Positions 16,676 to 25,836 of a DNA stretch of 27,899 nucleotides are shown in pieces; the stretch's first letter is position 1, and each line of letters starts with the position of its first letter. The notes under the pieces are model-generated. The model worked only from the letters and a program-made list of their open reading frames with translations, did not search any database and was not told the origin of the DNA. The translations under genes and the position numbers were made by a program. The stretch comes from JBEKHT01 sp049511715 (GTDB lineage: Bacteria; Chloroflexota; Anaerolineae; Anaerolineales; RBG-16-64-43), in the NCBI GenBank assembly GCA_049511715.1, contig JBEKXU010000039.1:1-27899 (forward strand), given 5' to 3'.

Positions 16676-16703
16676 GCGGGTTCGAGTCCCACACGCCCCA
16701 CCA
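16676..16703 (+). other. tRNA-like 3' end (T-arm, acceptor strand, CCA)
   Basis: GCGGG, then the T-loop TTCGAGT (16681-16687), then CCCAC forms a T-arm with one mismatch. It is followed by a 7-base acceptor strand ACGCCCC, a discriminator A and an encoded CCA (16701-16703). The expected 5' strand (GGGGCGT) and a D-arm are not found at the right distance, so this is a tRNA fragment or decayed tRNA rather than a functional gene. Such 3' ends are often left where elements integrate. Confidence 0.35.
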
Positions 16704-17072
16704 TAACAAACACCCAAAGACCCCGCCTCCCAGCGCGCTCTATTGTCCCCCAGTCATGACCAGACCCGGAGCTGCCACTCGGCCAACCATGCTCTGCCTT
16801 TGTGGCCGAGCCGATTGGCGTTGAACCCAGGCCACGACTACTCGGTGACAACCGTTTCTCATGACAACCATCGGCGAAGTTTGCCGGTGTCATTGCATTT
16901 GCCTTGCATTTCGACGGAATTGAGCCTGTTGTCCCTTTTTCCCATACTATGACATCAGGCCGGAAGGACAGTTGCCAATGGATGCGGATGCCAACCTCCT
17001 GGCGATTGTCAAATGGCTGCAGGAATCCCAGCCGCCCAGCGGCCATAATTCAAGCACTCGTGCTCGGCCCTC

Positions 17073-18257
17073 ATGGCCGCGGCTGACATTGCCCCTTTCG
17101 AGCGGCCGTGGGGCGAGCCCGATCATTTAATGACTTCTCTTTCTCTGAAGGATTTCCCCAAGAAGTCTGTGTTGCGGAACCTCGCAGCCGCCGCGCTCTT
17201 GGGCGTGGCCGCCGCCGCATTAGTGGTCTGTTTTCAACTCCTCCCGATCCAAGGATCTTCCCTGGGAATTGACTGGCAAGGCATCTGGCCGGGGCTCAGA
17301 GGAGGATTGCCCCACTACGGAACAGGACTGCGCAATCCCCCTTGGAGCCTGCTTCCGATACTTCCCCTCGGTTTTCTTCCGTTCAAGACGAGTTGGGGAA
17401 TCCTTTCTTTCCTTACACTCGCCGTCGAAGTGCTGAGCGTCGCTCAACTTGCTCCAGGCAGAATCAAGTGGCTCGTAACGGTGTTTCTGATCACTTCGTT
17501 TCCTTCGTTGAGGAACTTGGCCGACGGAAACATCGAAGTCCTGCCCCTCGCGGGCATATTGATCTCTCTCTTCGCCTATCGCACCCATAGGCCCTGGGCC
17601 CTCGCTCTCGGCTTCCTGCTGGCATCTGCGAAGCCACAGGAAACCTGGCTCCTTCTGGTTGTGGTGAGCGTCCTGGTCGTCCGAACGTGGCCGCTGCGGC
17701 GGATTCTCCCCGCCTCCGTTGGGCTAGCCGCTGTCGTTGCGGTGGCCATGATCCCCTTCGGAAAACCTTGGCTGACCGCCATGCTGTCCATGCCAGATCG
17801 AGGCAGCGTGATGGATTCTGCACTACTCTCGGGGATGGGGCGTTTAGGAGTGTCCCCCTGGTTCTCGTGGGCAGTCTGGACCCTCATTCTTTGCGGCACG
17901 GTGTGGGTTGCTTTCTCGACCGGCCCCAGCCTGAGCCGCGAGAAGGCGGCGTTTCTGGTCTCGGCTTCGCTGCTGCTCTCTCCCTATGCGGCCGGCAACA
18001 ACCTTCTCGCGATCGCAGTGATCGGTGTGGTCGCGCTGGCCGCGACACAACCAATTCAAGCCGTGACCCTGGGTCTCCTCATTGACTTGCCCTACGTCGT
18101 CCTGTTCAACAAGAACATAATGTTTCATTATGAAGCCTACTACGCCACGTGCGCCACGCTGATTGCCTGGGCGGTGCTGGGGGTGACCGCCCTAGCAAAC
18201 AAGAGATCTAGCCCGGCTACCCAATTTCAGATTCGTGCCAGGTCTTTGGGCCGCTGA
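17073..18257 (+). CDS. Polytopic membrane protein, possibly GT87/DUF2029-like glycosyltransferase
   Basis: A 394-residue integral membrane protein with roughly ten hydrophobic segments. The first is near residues 35-55 and the last near 360-380. The order of an extracytoplasmic loop with GIDWQGIWPGLRGGLPHYGTGLRNPPWSLLPI, then the loop after LADGNIEVLPLAG and SAKPQETWLL, resembles GT-C fold polyprenol-phosphate-sugar transferases of the GT87/DUF2029 type, but the match is only by layout. An ATG at 17130 (375 residues, beginning MTSLSLKDF) is a plausible alternative start; neither start has a clear ribosome-binding site. It stands alone between pseudogenes. Function unproven. Confidence 0.7.
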   Translation: MAAADIAPFERPWGEPDHLMTSLSLKDFPKKSVLRNLAAAALLGVAAAALVVCFQLLPIQGSSLGIDWQGIWPGLRGGLPHYGTGLRNPPWSLLPILPLGFLPFKTSWGILSFLTLAVEVLSVAQLAPGRIKWLVTVFLITSFPSLRNLADGNIEVLPLAGILISLFAYRTHRPWALALGFLLASAKPQETWLLLVVVSVLVVRTWPLRRILPASVGLAAVVAVAMIPFGKPWLTAMLSMPDRGSVMDSALLSGMGRLGVSPWFSWAVWTLILCGTVWVAFSTGPSLSREKAAFLVSASLLLSPYAAGNNLLAIAVIGVVALAATQPIQAVTLGLLIDLPYVVLFNKNIMFHYEAYYATCATLIAWAVLGVTALANKRSSPATQFQIRARSLGR

Positions 18258-18277
18258 CCTAAGGGCCATCAGGCTCC

Positions 18278-19204
18278 ATGAGGGTCGTGGCGTCCATCTT
18301 GGTGGCTTCGGATATCGTGAGCCTGATGAACATCCTTGTCGGCTCGAGCCCAGCACGGTCGGGGGGTTCTGCGGTATTGCCCATCTGGACCAGAACCGCG
18401 GCCGTGATCGCGGCTACCTGGAGCACGTCGTGGGAACTCGGTGGAGTGGTCGATCGGCGCGGTGGACCGATACTGGGCCTCGGAGCCTAGTGGGAACCCA
18501 ATGCCGAACGCGTGGATGTGAAACGGCAAACGCCGCTCAAAGCGATGCGTGAGTATGTAGAATCGATTCGTAAACTGTTTACAATGAAGGAGACCAGCTA
18601 CCTGGGCGAATTCGTTCATCTTGATCGCGTTCAATTGGATGTGGCCTATGGAGACACCCGCCCACGCGAGATCCCCATTTACATCGTCGCAACCGGCGAC
18701 AAGATGCTGGAACTAGCAGGTGAAATTTGTGACGGGGTGGCCTTGAATTACGTGGTATCCGCTGACTGTGTCCGCCGCGCGCTCGCTCTCGTGAAGAGCG
18801 GCGCGGCCTAGGCAGGCAAGAAGCTGCAAGATCTGGATCGACCCGAACTGATCGTGTGTGCCGCCTCCGACAGCGATCCACAGGCAGCCATGGCCGAAGG
18901 CAAGAAGCGGGTGGCTTATTATCTGGCCACGGAGCCGCACATCATGAAAGCCAGCGGGGTTGACGGGGATCTGCCCAGAAAGGTCCAGTCGATATTGAGC
19001 TGGCCAGCGACCGAGGCCGACTATGTTCGCGCGAGCCACGTGATCCCGGATGAGGTTGTGAGGAACCTCATTGCCGTTGGCACTTCGGCCGAATGCCGAG
19101 CCAAGGTCCGCGAGTACATGGACGCCGGCGTGACGTGCCCGATTCTCTATCCAATGATGGACGGCATTCGGCCGGTCATCGATCCATTTGCTGACGGCAT
19201 TTAG
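18278..19204 (+). pseudogene. LLM-class (luciferase-like, F420/FMN) oxidoreductase pseudogene
   Basis: One continuous frame encodes a luciferase-like monooxygenase/methylene-H4MPT-reductase-type protein but has TAG stops at 18488-18490 and 18809-18811. The first part contains AAVIAATWSTSWEL and GGPILGLGA (TIM-barrel strands, normally ATWSTLDEL..GRAILGLGA). The middle has PLKAMREYVESIRKLF, YLGEFVHLDRVQLD and IPIYIVATGDKMLELAGEICDGVALNYV. After the second stop comes GKKLQDLDRPELIVCAASDS up to PILYPMMDGIRPVIDPFADGI. The N-terminal 60 or so residues are poorly recognisable and probably shifted. The intact family length is about 320-350; the remnant has 309 codons. Both stops being TAG raises recoding, but the N-terminal damage argues for decay. 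Confidence 0.7.
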
Positions 19205-19646
19205 CCGCCGACCTCCCCCTGGATCATTTCTTGAGGATGCGTGGGGTCTCGAGCACCGGACAGGTGTTGACGCGGATCCTTCATGCTGCGCCGGGTTGGC
19301 CAGATCGCCCATGCGCCGGGACTTGGGCCCGGGTGCGGTCCCTGTTGCGACAGGGCCAGTGTGCAGTTCGCCCACGCTCGGCAGAGCCGGCCCGTCCGGT
19401 TAAAACGGAGCAGGCCGCAGCGCGTACTCAGGTTCAGATCGGGCTGATCGCATTCCAGCAGCGCCTGGCACTCAGTGCGGTTCAGATTTGAGGCCAGATA
19501 GCTTCTTGAGCAAGGTCAACAGACAGGCGGGAGCGCCGGAAACTCCCCCCGCCTCCAGGCGAGGGCGACATCATCCGCCCCTCTGATACCAGAATCCCTG
19601 TGAGCGATTCGGGAAGGGTGGATTCTTCCACGATCATTGGGGCGGC
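19205..19646. other. Convergent intergenic region, nothing recognised
   Basis: About 440 bases lie between the rightward LLM pseudogene and the leftward molybdenum hydroxylase operon. No family was recognised in any frame and no strong terminator was seen. It may contain further eroded coding sequence. Confidence 0.45.
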
Positions 19647-21992
19647 TCAACCGATGCTCCGGATGTGCAGGCCTAATTTGCATGATGTGGTTCCCCCAGG
19701 TCTTTGCAAATCATGGCCTAGCAGCACGCGTTCGAGGTTGGCGGGCAGCTCACGGATGCGTTTGCCGGTGGCATGTGCGATCGCATTAAGAGCCGCCGGA
19801 GCAGCAGGGACCAAGGCAGGTTCACCAATGTTCTTGGCGCCAAATGGACCGATGCTGCTGTGGGTGTCGATGAAAGCAGCCTGAATATCCGGGACATCCA
19901 TCGCGGTCGGAATCAAGTACTCGTCATAATTGGTCGCTTGCAGATATCCACGGTCGAAGATCACCTGTTCCAGCAAGGCATACCCCAGGCCCTGAGTTAT
20001 GCCACCGTAAACCTGGCCATAGGCCCCTTGGGGGAAAAGGATCTTCCCGGCATCGTGGGCTGCCCAAACTCCGCTCACATCGGTTTTGCCGGTGCCCATA
20101 TCGACGGCCACCTCTACAACCTGCGCGCCATAATGGAAATCGATATAAGGCATCCCGCGACCGGTCTTGCTATCCCAGTGAATGGCGGGGGACGACCAAC
20201 GGCTTTGGGCAGATAAGACCAAGCCCATACGCCGGGCATGTTCGACGACCTGCTCCCAGGCCACTGGCTTTTCGTCAGGGCCGACATAGGCCTCTCCATC
20301 ACGTGACAGTTGGGAGGGCTGGCAGGCAAAGAGATTGGCGGCGGCCAGATCGAGCATTTGCGCCAGGCTGCGAGCAGCCGCACCCGTAGCGTTTCCCCCC
20401 ACGATCGTGGAACGGCTGGCTACGGTTGCTCCCGAGTCTATGGAAGTATTCGTATCCGGCCTGAGCATTTGGATCCGCTCCGGCCTTACACCCAATTCCT
20501 CGGCGGCGATCAGCGTGAACACGGTCCGGGAACCTGTGCCGTAATCGGTCAAACCCGAGGTCAGCGTAATAGTATCGGTATCTTCTATTTTGATCGTGCT
20601 TGAGGCAGAATCTTCTCCCTCCGCTCCCATGGATAGGCCGTGGAAGAAGGCGGCCACCCCGATCCCCTTCCGGATGGCGGAGGCGGCATTTTGGGCCGGA
20701 AAATCTCGTCGTTTTCGGACCCAATCCGACATCTGACGAACTTTCTTCAAACACTCCGTCAATCCGACGGCCTCGGTCAGACGTTGACCATGCGGGGTCT
20801 CGTCTCCTGCCCGCAAGCAATTCTTCAGGCGGAAGTCGATCGGGTCGAGTCCGAGCCGATCCGCCATCTCGTCTATGGCCTGTTCAATCGCAAAAGTAAC
20901 CTCCGGGTTGCCGAAGCCCCTGAAGGCGCCCGAGAAGCCGTTGTTTGTATAAACACCGGTGATATCCACATCACAGGCTTCATAACGATAGGGACCCATG
21001 GCATGGATCGATGCTCGCCAACCGGTAAATGGGCTCTGTGAAGCATAGGCCCCCGAATCCAGAGTCCCTTCAAACTTGCAGGCGCGCAGCGTTCCGCCAG
21101 AATCCGCACCGAGACGAACACGCATATGCATCGCATCCCGCTTATAGCTGGCGACCATCGATTCATCCCGGGAGAAAGTCATCTGTACCGGGCGTCCGGT
21201 CTTGATCGCCAGGGCGGCCACCTGCGCAGAGGTTTCATAATTCAAGTCGTCTTTGCCGCCGAATGAGCCCCCTACCGGCGGCTGGATCACCCGGACCTGA
21301 TCCAGGGGCAGCCCCAATACCATCGCCAGATATCCTCGATTGATGAAAGGGCTCTGGTTTGAACAATAAACCAGGATCCCTTTTTCTGGAGTTGGGATGG
21401 CCAGCGCTCCCTCGGTCTCCAGGTAGGCATGTTCCTGGTGATCCGTCCGGTACTCCTGATCCAGGGTTACCGCACAGGTTTCCAAGATCGACAAAGGCTC
21501 GCCCAGACGCACCTTGGAAAGATCCAAGAAGTTCGGGTGCTGCCCATCCCCGCGCTCCGGGCCGACTTGAGGCGCGTCCGGGTCCAGGGCGTGATCCATA
21601 TCCAGCAGCAATGGAAGAGGATCCAATTCGCAGCGGATGGCACGAATGCCTTCCAGGGCCGCCTCGGGTGTCTCCGCGGCCACGGCCGCGATCGCCTCGC
21701 CCACGTAGCGGACCTTCTGGTAAGCCAGCATATACTTGTCTTTTGTTGGAAAACCATATAAGCCATGGTCTACGAAATCATCACCGGTAACGACCGCCTG
21801 GACTCCCGGAACGGCCAGGGCGGGTTTTACATCCAGGGATCGTATTTTGGCGTGAGGTTGTTCGCTTCTCAACGCGCGTGCATACAACATGGCCGGAAGC
21901 TTATAGTCGCCTAGGTACTTGGCCGTCCCAAGTACTTTTTCGAGCGCGTCCACTCGCCGGGCCGGTTTGCCGATACTCTGGACCTTGGTCAT
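19647..21992 (-). CDS. Xanthine-dehydrogenase-family molybdopterin-binding subunit
   Basis: A 781-residue large subunit of a molybdenum hydroxylase. It has an N-terminal a/b-hammerhead domain (KVLGTAKYLGDYKLPAMLYARALRS from about 18) followed by the two molybdopterin-binding domains. Landmarks are PPVGGSFGGKDD, SGAFRGFGNPE and, near the C-terminus, GAKNIGEPALVPAAPA with the catalytic Glu at about E724. With the two smaller subunits it would hydroxylate an aldehyde, purine or aromatic N-heterocycle using water and pass electrons via 2Fe-2S clusters and FAD. The ATG at 21992 follows a GGAGGGG tract and lies 7 bases after the 2Fe-2S gene. All expected residues are present, so it appears intact. 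Substrate unknown. Confidence 0.93.
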   Translation of the reverse strand: MTKVQSIGKPARRVDALEKVLGTAKYLGDYKLPAMLYARALRSEQPHAKIRSLDVKPALAVPGVQAVVTGDDFVDHGLYGFPTKDKYMLAYQKVRYVGEAIAAVAAETPEAALEGIRAIRCELDPLPLLLDMDHALDPDAPQVGPERGDGQHPNFLDLSKVRLGEPLSILETCAVTLDQEYRTDHQEHAYLETEGALAIPTPEKGILVYCSNQSPFINRGYLAMVLGLPLDQVRVIQPPVGGSFGGKDDLNYETSAQVAALAIKTGRPVQMTFSRDESMVASYKRDAMHMRVRLGADSGGTLRACKFEGTLDSGAYASQSPFTGWRASIHAMGPYRYEACDVDITGVYTNNGFSGAFRGFGNPEVTFAIEQAIDEMADRLGLDPIDFRLKNCLRAGDETPHGQRLTEAVGLTECLKKVRQMSDWVRKRRDFPAQNAASAIRKGIGVAAFFHGLSMGAEGEDSASSTIKIEDTDTITLTSGLTDYGTGSRTVFTLIAAEELGVRPERIQMLRPDTNTSIDSGATVASRSTIVGGNATGAAARSLAQMLDLAAANLFACQPSQLSRDGEAYVGPDEKPVAWEQVVEHARRMGLVLSAQSRWSSPAIHWDSKTGRGMPYIDFHYGAQVVEVAVDMGTGKTDVSGVWAAHDAGKILFPQGAYGQVYGGITQGLGYALLEQVIFDRGYLQATNYDEYLIPTAMDVPDIQAAFIDTHSSIGPFGAKNIGEPALVPAAPAALNAIAHATGKRIRELPANLERVLLGHDLQRPGGTTSCKLGLHIRSIG

Positions 21993-21999
21993 GCTTTCT

Positions 22000-22485
22000 C
22001 TACCCCTCCACCCGCACTTTTTTCAAACGCCTCCGCGCGGTTGCCTGGATCGCGTCGACGATCTGTTGGTATCCGGTGCAGCGGCACAAATTCCCGCTGA
22101 TTGCCTCGCGAATTTCAGCGCGGGTTGGCTGGGGGTTCCTTAGGAGCAGCGCCTCGCCTGCCAGGACCATGGCGGGTATGCAAAAACCACACTGGACCGC
22201 CCCGTATTCAATAAAGTTCTCCTGCAAATCATTGGGGGTATTCTCCGGTCCACGGATCCCTTCAATCGTAGTGACCTTTCGGCCGCCCACCTGAGGCGCC
22301 AGCACCATGCAGCTACTCACCAGCCGGTCGTCCAGGATGACCGAACAGGCCCCGCACTCCCCGATTTCGCATCCCTGTTTTGTCCCGGTCAATCCAAAAT
22401 GATCCCGGAGCAGCGTCAACAGGGTGATATCCGGGGGGGCCTCCGCGCCGACCTTATGATGGTTCAAAACGAATTCGATCAGCAT
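22000..22485 (-). CDS. Xanthine-dehydrogenase-family (2Fe-2S)-binding subunit
   Basis: A 161-residue small subunit carrying two 2Fe-2S clusters. The plant-ferredoxin-type cluster is held by C39, C44, C47 and C59 (GCEIGECGACSVILDD...SSC) and the second by C99, C102, C134 and C136 (CGFC...CRC). Length and spacing are canonical. It relays electrons from the molybdenum site in the large subunit to the FAD subunit. The ATG at 22485 has AGGAAG about 5 bases upstream. It sits between the FAD subunit (105-base gap) and the large subunit in one leftward operon. Confidence 0.95.
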   Translation of the reverse strand: MLIEFVLNHHKVGAEAPPDITLLTLLRDHFGLTGTKQGCEIGECGACSVILDDRLVSSCMVLAPQVGGRKVTTIEGIRGPENTPNDLQENFIEYGAVQCGFCIPAMVLAGEALLLRNPQPTRAEIREAISGNLCRCTGYQQIVDAIQATARRRLKKVRVEG

Positions 22486-22590
22486 CCGCTCTTCCTATCC
22501 GTGGTCTTCGAAAGGGCTGTCTACCCATTCCCGTGCATGAGTTCGCCTGGGGTCGAAGCGAGGCATCGCCCTGGCCTGAAATCTCATCCC

Positions 22591-23484
22591 TCAAATTGCC
22601 GGACCGTTTCTCGCGGCCGGGGACGGATCGCTGCTGAGAACTTGCGCTAAGGCGCGTTCCGCCAGACAGGAAATCACCGGACTCTTGTACTCCGAACTCC
22701 ACCTCCGGCCTGCCTGCGCAACCATTTCATCGGCGGCCTGAAGGGCGGCCGAGTGAATGAGTTCAGAGGTCAGCGGCTTGCCGAGCAGCATCGCCTCAAT
22801 CCGTTTCAAACGCACCGTTTGTGGCGTAGCGGCTCCCGGAGTGATCCGGACAAAATCGACTTGGCCGCGCCCATCTAAGCGGCCCATTGCAGCGATGCTG
22901 AGCCGAGAGATCGCCAGGGCATTCCGGCGGCCCAGCTTGATGAAGACCGTCTTGGATCTTTCGGGTGGGATTTCAAAGGTGAAATGGGTCAGGAGCTCAC
23001 CCGGTCCTATTTGTGTAATGTTGGGCCCCGACACCAATTCTGCGACCAGCAGGTCTCGTTCGCCTCGCGGGCCTTTCAAATGGGCAACTGCGTCCAGGCA
23101 AACGAGGACCGGCAAGGTGTCGGCGCAGGCGGCCGCGTTAACCACATTCCCGCCCATAGTGCCAAGGTTGCGGATCTGCGGGCTGCCAACGGCGCGGCAG
23201 GCTTCCGCCAGGAAAGGGACCGTATCCTGCAAGAGCGCGCACTCGATCACCTCCGTAAAGGTGACGCCGGCGCCCAGGGTGATTTCAGCGCCGCTGGATT
23301 GAATGATCTTCAGCTCCGGGAGGAGGCTGATATCCACCACGCGGTCAAAGTCGGCTGGGTGTTGATGCAGATAAACCTGTAGGTCCGTGCCCCCCGACAG
23401 GAGCCTGGATTTATAAGCAGGATCATTGATCAAGCTGACCGCGTGATCCAGAGAGACGGCGCGTGCGTAGTCAAATCTAGCCAT
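22591..23484 (-). CDS. Xanthine-dehydrogenase-family FAD-binding subunit
   Basis: A 297-residue medium subunit with FAD_binding_5 and CO-dehydrogenase flavoprotein C-terminal domains. FAD contacts are seen in LLSGGTDLQVYLHQ (about 26-39) and IRNLGTMGGNVVNAAACADTLP (about 103-124). It takes electrons from the 2Fe-2S subunit. I choose the ATG at 23484 (MARFDYARAV), which matches the family N-terminus and overlaps the stop of the upstream aldehyde:ferredoxin oxidoreductase sequence by 8 bases. An ATG at 23523 would add 13 residues. The overlap means its translation was coupled to the now broken upstream gene. Confidence 0.92.
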   Translation of the reverse strand: MARFDYARAVSLDHAVSLINDPAYKSRLLSGGTDLQVYLHQHPADFDRVVDISLLPELKIIQSSGAEITLGAGVTFTEVIECALLQDTVPFLAEACRAVGSPQIRNLGTMGGNVVNAAACADTLPVLVCLDAVAHLKGPRGERDLLVAELVSGPNITQIGPGELLTHFTFEIPPERSKTVFIKLGRRNALAISRLSIAAMGRLDGRGQVDFVRITPGAATPQTVRLKRIEAMLLGKPLTSELIHSAALQAADEMVAQAGRRWSSEYKSPVISCLAERALAQVLSSDPSPAARNGPAI

Positions 23485-24951
23485 ATCCAGCCCCCGCCGT
23501 TTTGGCCTCTCTGCCGGTCGCATATCCTTCCAATCCCAGACGTTTCAAAGTCTGCAGGGTCGGCACGCCGTCACGAGACCACCCGCGCAGATCGTAATAG
23601 CGGTCCAACATGCTTTCAAAGTCCTGGATTCTCCCAATGCGAATCGGGTCTTTCGAACGCCTCATCTCCCCGGAAACCGGGTCCAGCTCATAATTATAAA
23701 GGGGCGCGGGCTCTTCCGTGAAGCGGCGGGGCAGATGGTCCTGTTCGCGTCCCAACCCTTCGCGGACATTGTATAAGCGCTCCAGATTTACAATGCGCTC
23801 TCCAATGAGCAGGAGTTCTTCTCCCGTAATGGCCTCGCCCCAAAGGGCTGTAATCCCCGGAGCCAGGTCTTCTGGAAAAAGGCTGTACTCTTCCACTGTG
23901 CTGAATTTGCAGATCCCCAAGGAATCGGTAATTGCGCAGAAATGCTCCCCGTAGACAACCATCTCCGGCTTGTACTTTTCGTTCGAGGGATTCATAAGTT
24001 CAGGGACGATGGCCGCGGGGAAGATGTGCCTGGCGGTATCCACCGCGCCTGAAAGGTCAATCGACGGCATCCCATACAGGTGGTCTGCGCCGCGGTTGCT
24101 GGTGGCGTGGCCGAGGCCGAAACCTTTTGAAACCCTTGGCTCCTGGCGGCGCAACTCCAACCCTTTCACCTGCATGGCGTAGTAGTCCGCCCCCCGGCCG
24201 ATCCTTTCTGCTGCGCGGCAAGTCCCGTCGGCCAGGATATTTCCGACCCCTTGACTGTGGGCGATCCGCTCGATCAGACCCACGACGGTCTTTGGATCTC
24301 CCCATTCGAGGGGTAGTTCCGCATCGTCGAGCAGCCCTTTTTCGTGCAACTCCATCGCAAAAGCAATCGTTACGCCGGTGGAGATTGTATCCATGCCATA
24401 CTGGTTGCAGAGGCGGTTGGCATACAGGATGGCTTCCGGATCGCTCAACCAGCGCATGGGCCCCAGGGCATTGGTGGTCTTGTATTCCGGCCCCTCCAAC
24501 TCGACGGAATAGGGGCCGTTTTCAGTCGCGATTTTCTCCCGCACTTTATGGGGCATGCATGGCATCCCTTGTGTTCCAGCACGTATTGATCAAAAGCGTC
24601 TGAATTAACCAGGTCGATAAAGGGCACCTGAACGAATTGGTGGTTTTTCGCAGGTTGGTCGCCCGTGACGTTCTTGGGGTCCATCAGGATCAAGATACCG
24701 TATTTTCGAAGACCGTCCAGCTTGGCATCCGAATTGAGCCGATGAATGGCTTTCCTGGCCGGACCGATCAAGACCGGGGAAGAGGCAGGTTGACTGCTGG
24801 CCTTGATGTGGATCGCTTTCGGGTTCTTACTGCCCATCACCGCTCCGGTGCCAGAAAAGGCCCCCGCCCCGCCGGCCTCTCGGATGGGTGAATGAGTACC
24901 GGTCCGGCAGCATTTTCCGCGATCCGGTCTTCTATCTTGAACTGGGGTCAT
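23477..24951 (-). pseudogene. Aldehyde:ferredoxin oxidoreductase (AOR) pseudogene, truncated and frameshifted
   Basis: Two overlapping frames encode the middle and end of a tungsten/molybdopterin AOR-family protein. The upstream frame (24951-24445) has GTGAVMGSKNPKAI, then a helical domain and the 4Fe-4S ligands CHACPIKC. The downstream frame (24565-23477) continues with ENGPYSVELEGPEYKTTNALGPM and reaches the fourth ligand in DSLGICKFSTVEEYSLF and the normal C-terminus. The shift is around 24515-24550, just after the cluster motif. A second disturbance sits before GAVMGSK, where the usual AGRGGLGAVMG is scrambled. The first 150 or so residues, including the first pterin-binding part, are missing, and sequence beyond 24951 is unrelated. 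The enzyme would oxidise aldehydes with ferredoxin. Confidence 0.8.
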
Positions 24952-24964
24952 GGCATGCTATGAT
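24937..24964 (+). promoter_or_regulatory. Promoter of the lipoprotein gene
   Basis: TTGAAC (24937-24942) and TATGAT (24959-24964) are 16 bases apart, a good sigma-70-type match, about 57 bases before the lipoprotein ATG. The -35 box lies within the broken end of the AOR pseudogene, so the junction may have created this promoter. Confidence 0.5.
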
Positions 24965-25020
24965 ACGCCGTTTCGCTTAACCCGCGCATAGGATCCGAAA
25001 AATCGAGGGAGATCAAGGGT

Positions 25021-25836
25021 ATGCAACCACGTCGTTTACGCCTCATCGTCGGTAGCATCGTGTTCATCACGGTTGTAATGGCTTGCTCACCTTCACCTGC
25101 GAGCACGCCAGCCACAAGCGCGCCAGCTACGAGTGCGCCATCTGTGAGCACAGGCAGCACACTTGCCGTGCCAACTCAGCCAGTCAGCGCGTCTGCCAGC
25201 GGGGGATGTTCGAACGCCTACTACCCGATTCCATCCGGGGCCAGCTGGTCCTACGCCAGCACTGGCGGCAATCTAGGACCTTACACCTATACCGAGACGG
25301 TAACCCCAACGAGCGACACGGGCTTTACCACCAGCTACCAATTCAGCACGGGAGTCAACCCGTCCATCAAATGGAGCTGCCAGAGCGGTAACCTGGCGGC
25401 GCTGGACGCAGGAGCGGGCAGTCTCAGCTTTACAGCCATGACCGCGACCATGACCTCCGAGACCACCACTGCAAATGGTTACACGATCCCGGCTTCCTTC
25501 AGTAAAGGAAACGCATGGTCTCAAAACGTGACTGCCACTGGGACGGTCACCAGCAACGGCAGGCAAGTGACTTCCCAAATATCCGACCAAATCAGCTGCA
25601 CCGCCGCCGGCGCCGATACGATTACCGTGCCAGCCGGGACGTTCGACACGGCCAAGGCGACGTGTACCAAGAACGTGGTCGTGTCGGCCATCGTTCAGGG
25701 GAAGACCATGCAGCTCGGTGCCAGCAAGGAGAACACTACGTCCTGGTACGCCAAGGGGGTTGGATTTGTTAAATCGGTAGCCACGGGCGGGAACAACAAT
25801 GAGACTATCGTGCTGACCGCAGATAAGATCCAATGA
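25021..25836 (+). CDS. Secreted lipoprotein, unknown function
   Basis: A 271-residue exported protein. It has a basic N-terminus (MQPRRLRL), a hydrophobic core and the lipobox VVMAC with the acylated Cys at residue 22. A Ser/Thr/Ala/Pro-rich linker of about 40 residues follows, then a compact, beta-rich domain starting GGCSNAYYPIPSGASWSYAST. Three further Cys in that domain could form a disulfide outside the cell. No catalytic motif was recognised. The ATG at 25021 has GGGAGA about 9 bases upstream and its own promoter at 24937-24964. It is a single-gene unit between decayed sequences. The location (membrane-anchored, outside) is secure; the role is not known. Confidence 0.85.
   Translation: MQPRRLRLIVGSIVFITVVMACSPSPASTPATSAPATSAPSVSTGSTLAVPTQPVSASASGGCSNAYYPIPSGASWSYASTGGNLGPYTYTETVTPTSDTGFTTSYQFSTGVNPSIKWSCQSGNLAALDAGAGSLSFTAMTATMTSETTTANGYTIPASFSKGNAWSQNVTATGTVTSNGRQVTSQISDQISCTAAGADTITVPAGTFDTAKATCTKNVVVSAIVQGKTMQLGASKENTTSWYAKGVGFVKSVATGGNNNETIVLTADKIQ

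Larger units (their letters stand above)
16341..17072. other. Gene-poor stretch of about 730 bases
   Basis: No convincing coding sequence was found in any frame between the transposase remnant and the membrane-protein gene. The stretch contains a stem-loop at 16634-16665 and a tRNA-like 3' end at 16676-16703. Short open frames here give the kind of translations produced by reading across tRNA genes on the wrong strand. The rest is unassigned. Confidence 0.5.

Noticed and set aside
16630..16703. Complete tRNA gene
   Set aside because: No 5' acceptor strand pairing with ACGCCCC and no D-arm or 7-base anticodon loop with U33 could be placed.
16627..17046. 139-codon leftward frame as a hypothetical protein
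   Set aside because: Its end (GRVGLEPATLCLKA) is the typical false translation across a tRNA 3' end on the opposite strand.
18488..18811. Pyrrolysine-type recoding of the two TAG codons as the primary call
   Set aside because: The N-terminal region is also damaged and the neighbourhood is full of pseudogenes; decay explains it more simply. It is kept only as a checkable finding.
24445..24565. Programmed frameshift in the AOR gene
   Set aside because: No slippery heptamer with a downstream structure was evident, and the gene also lacks its N-terminus, so a loss-of-function indel is more likely.
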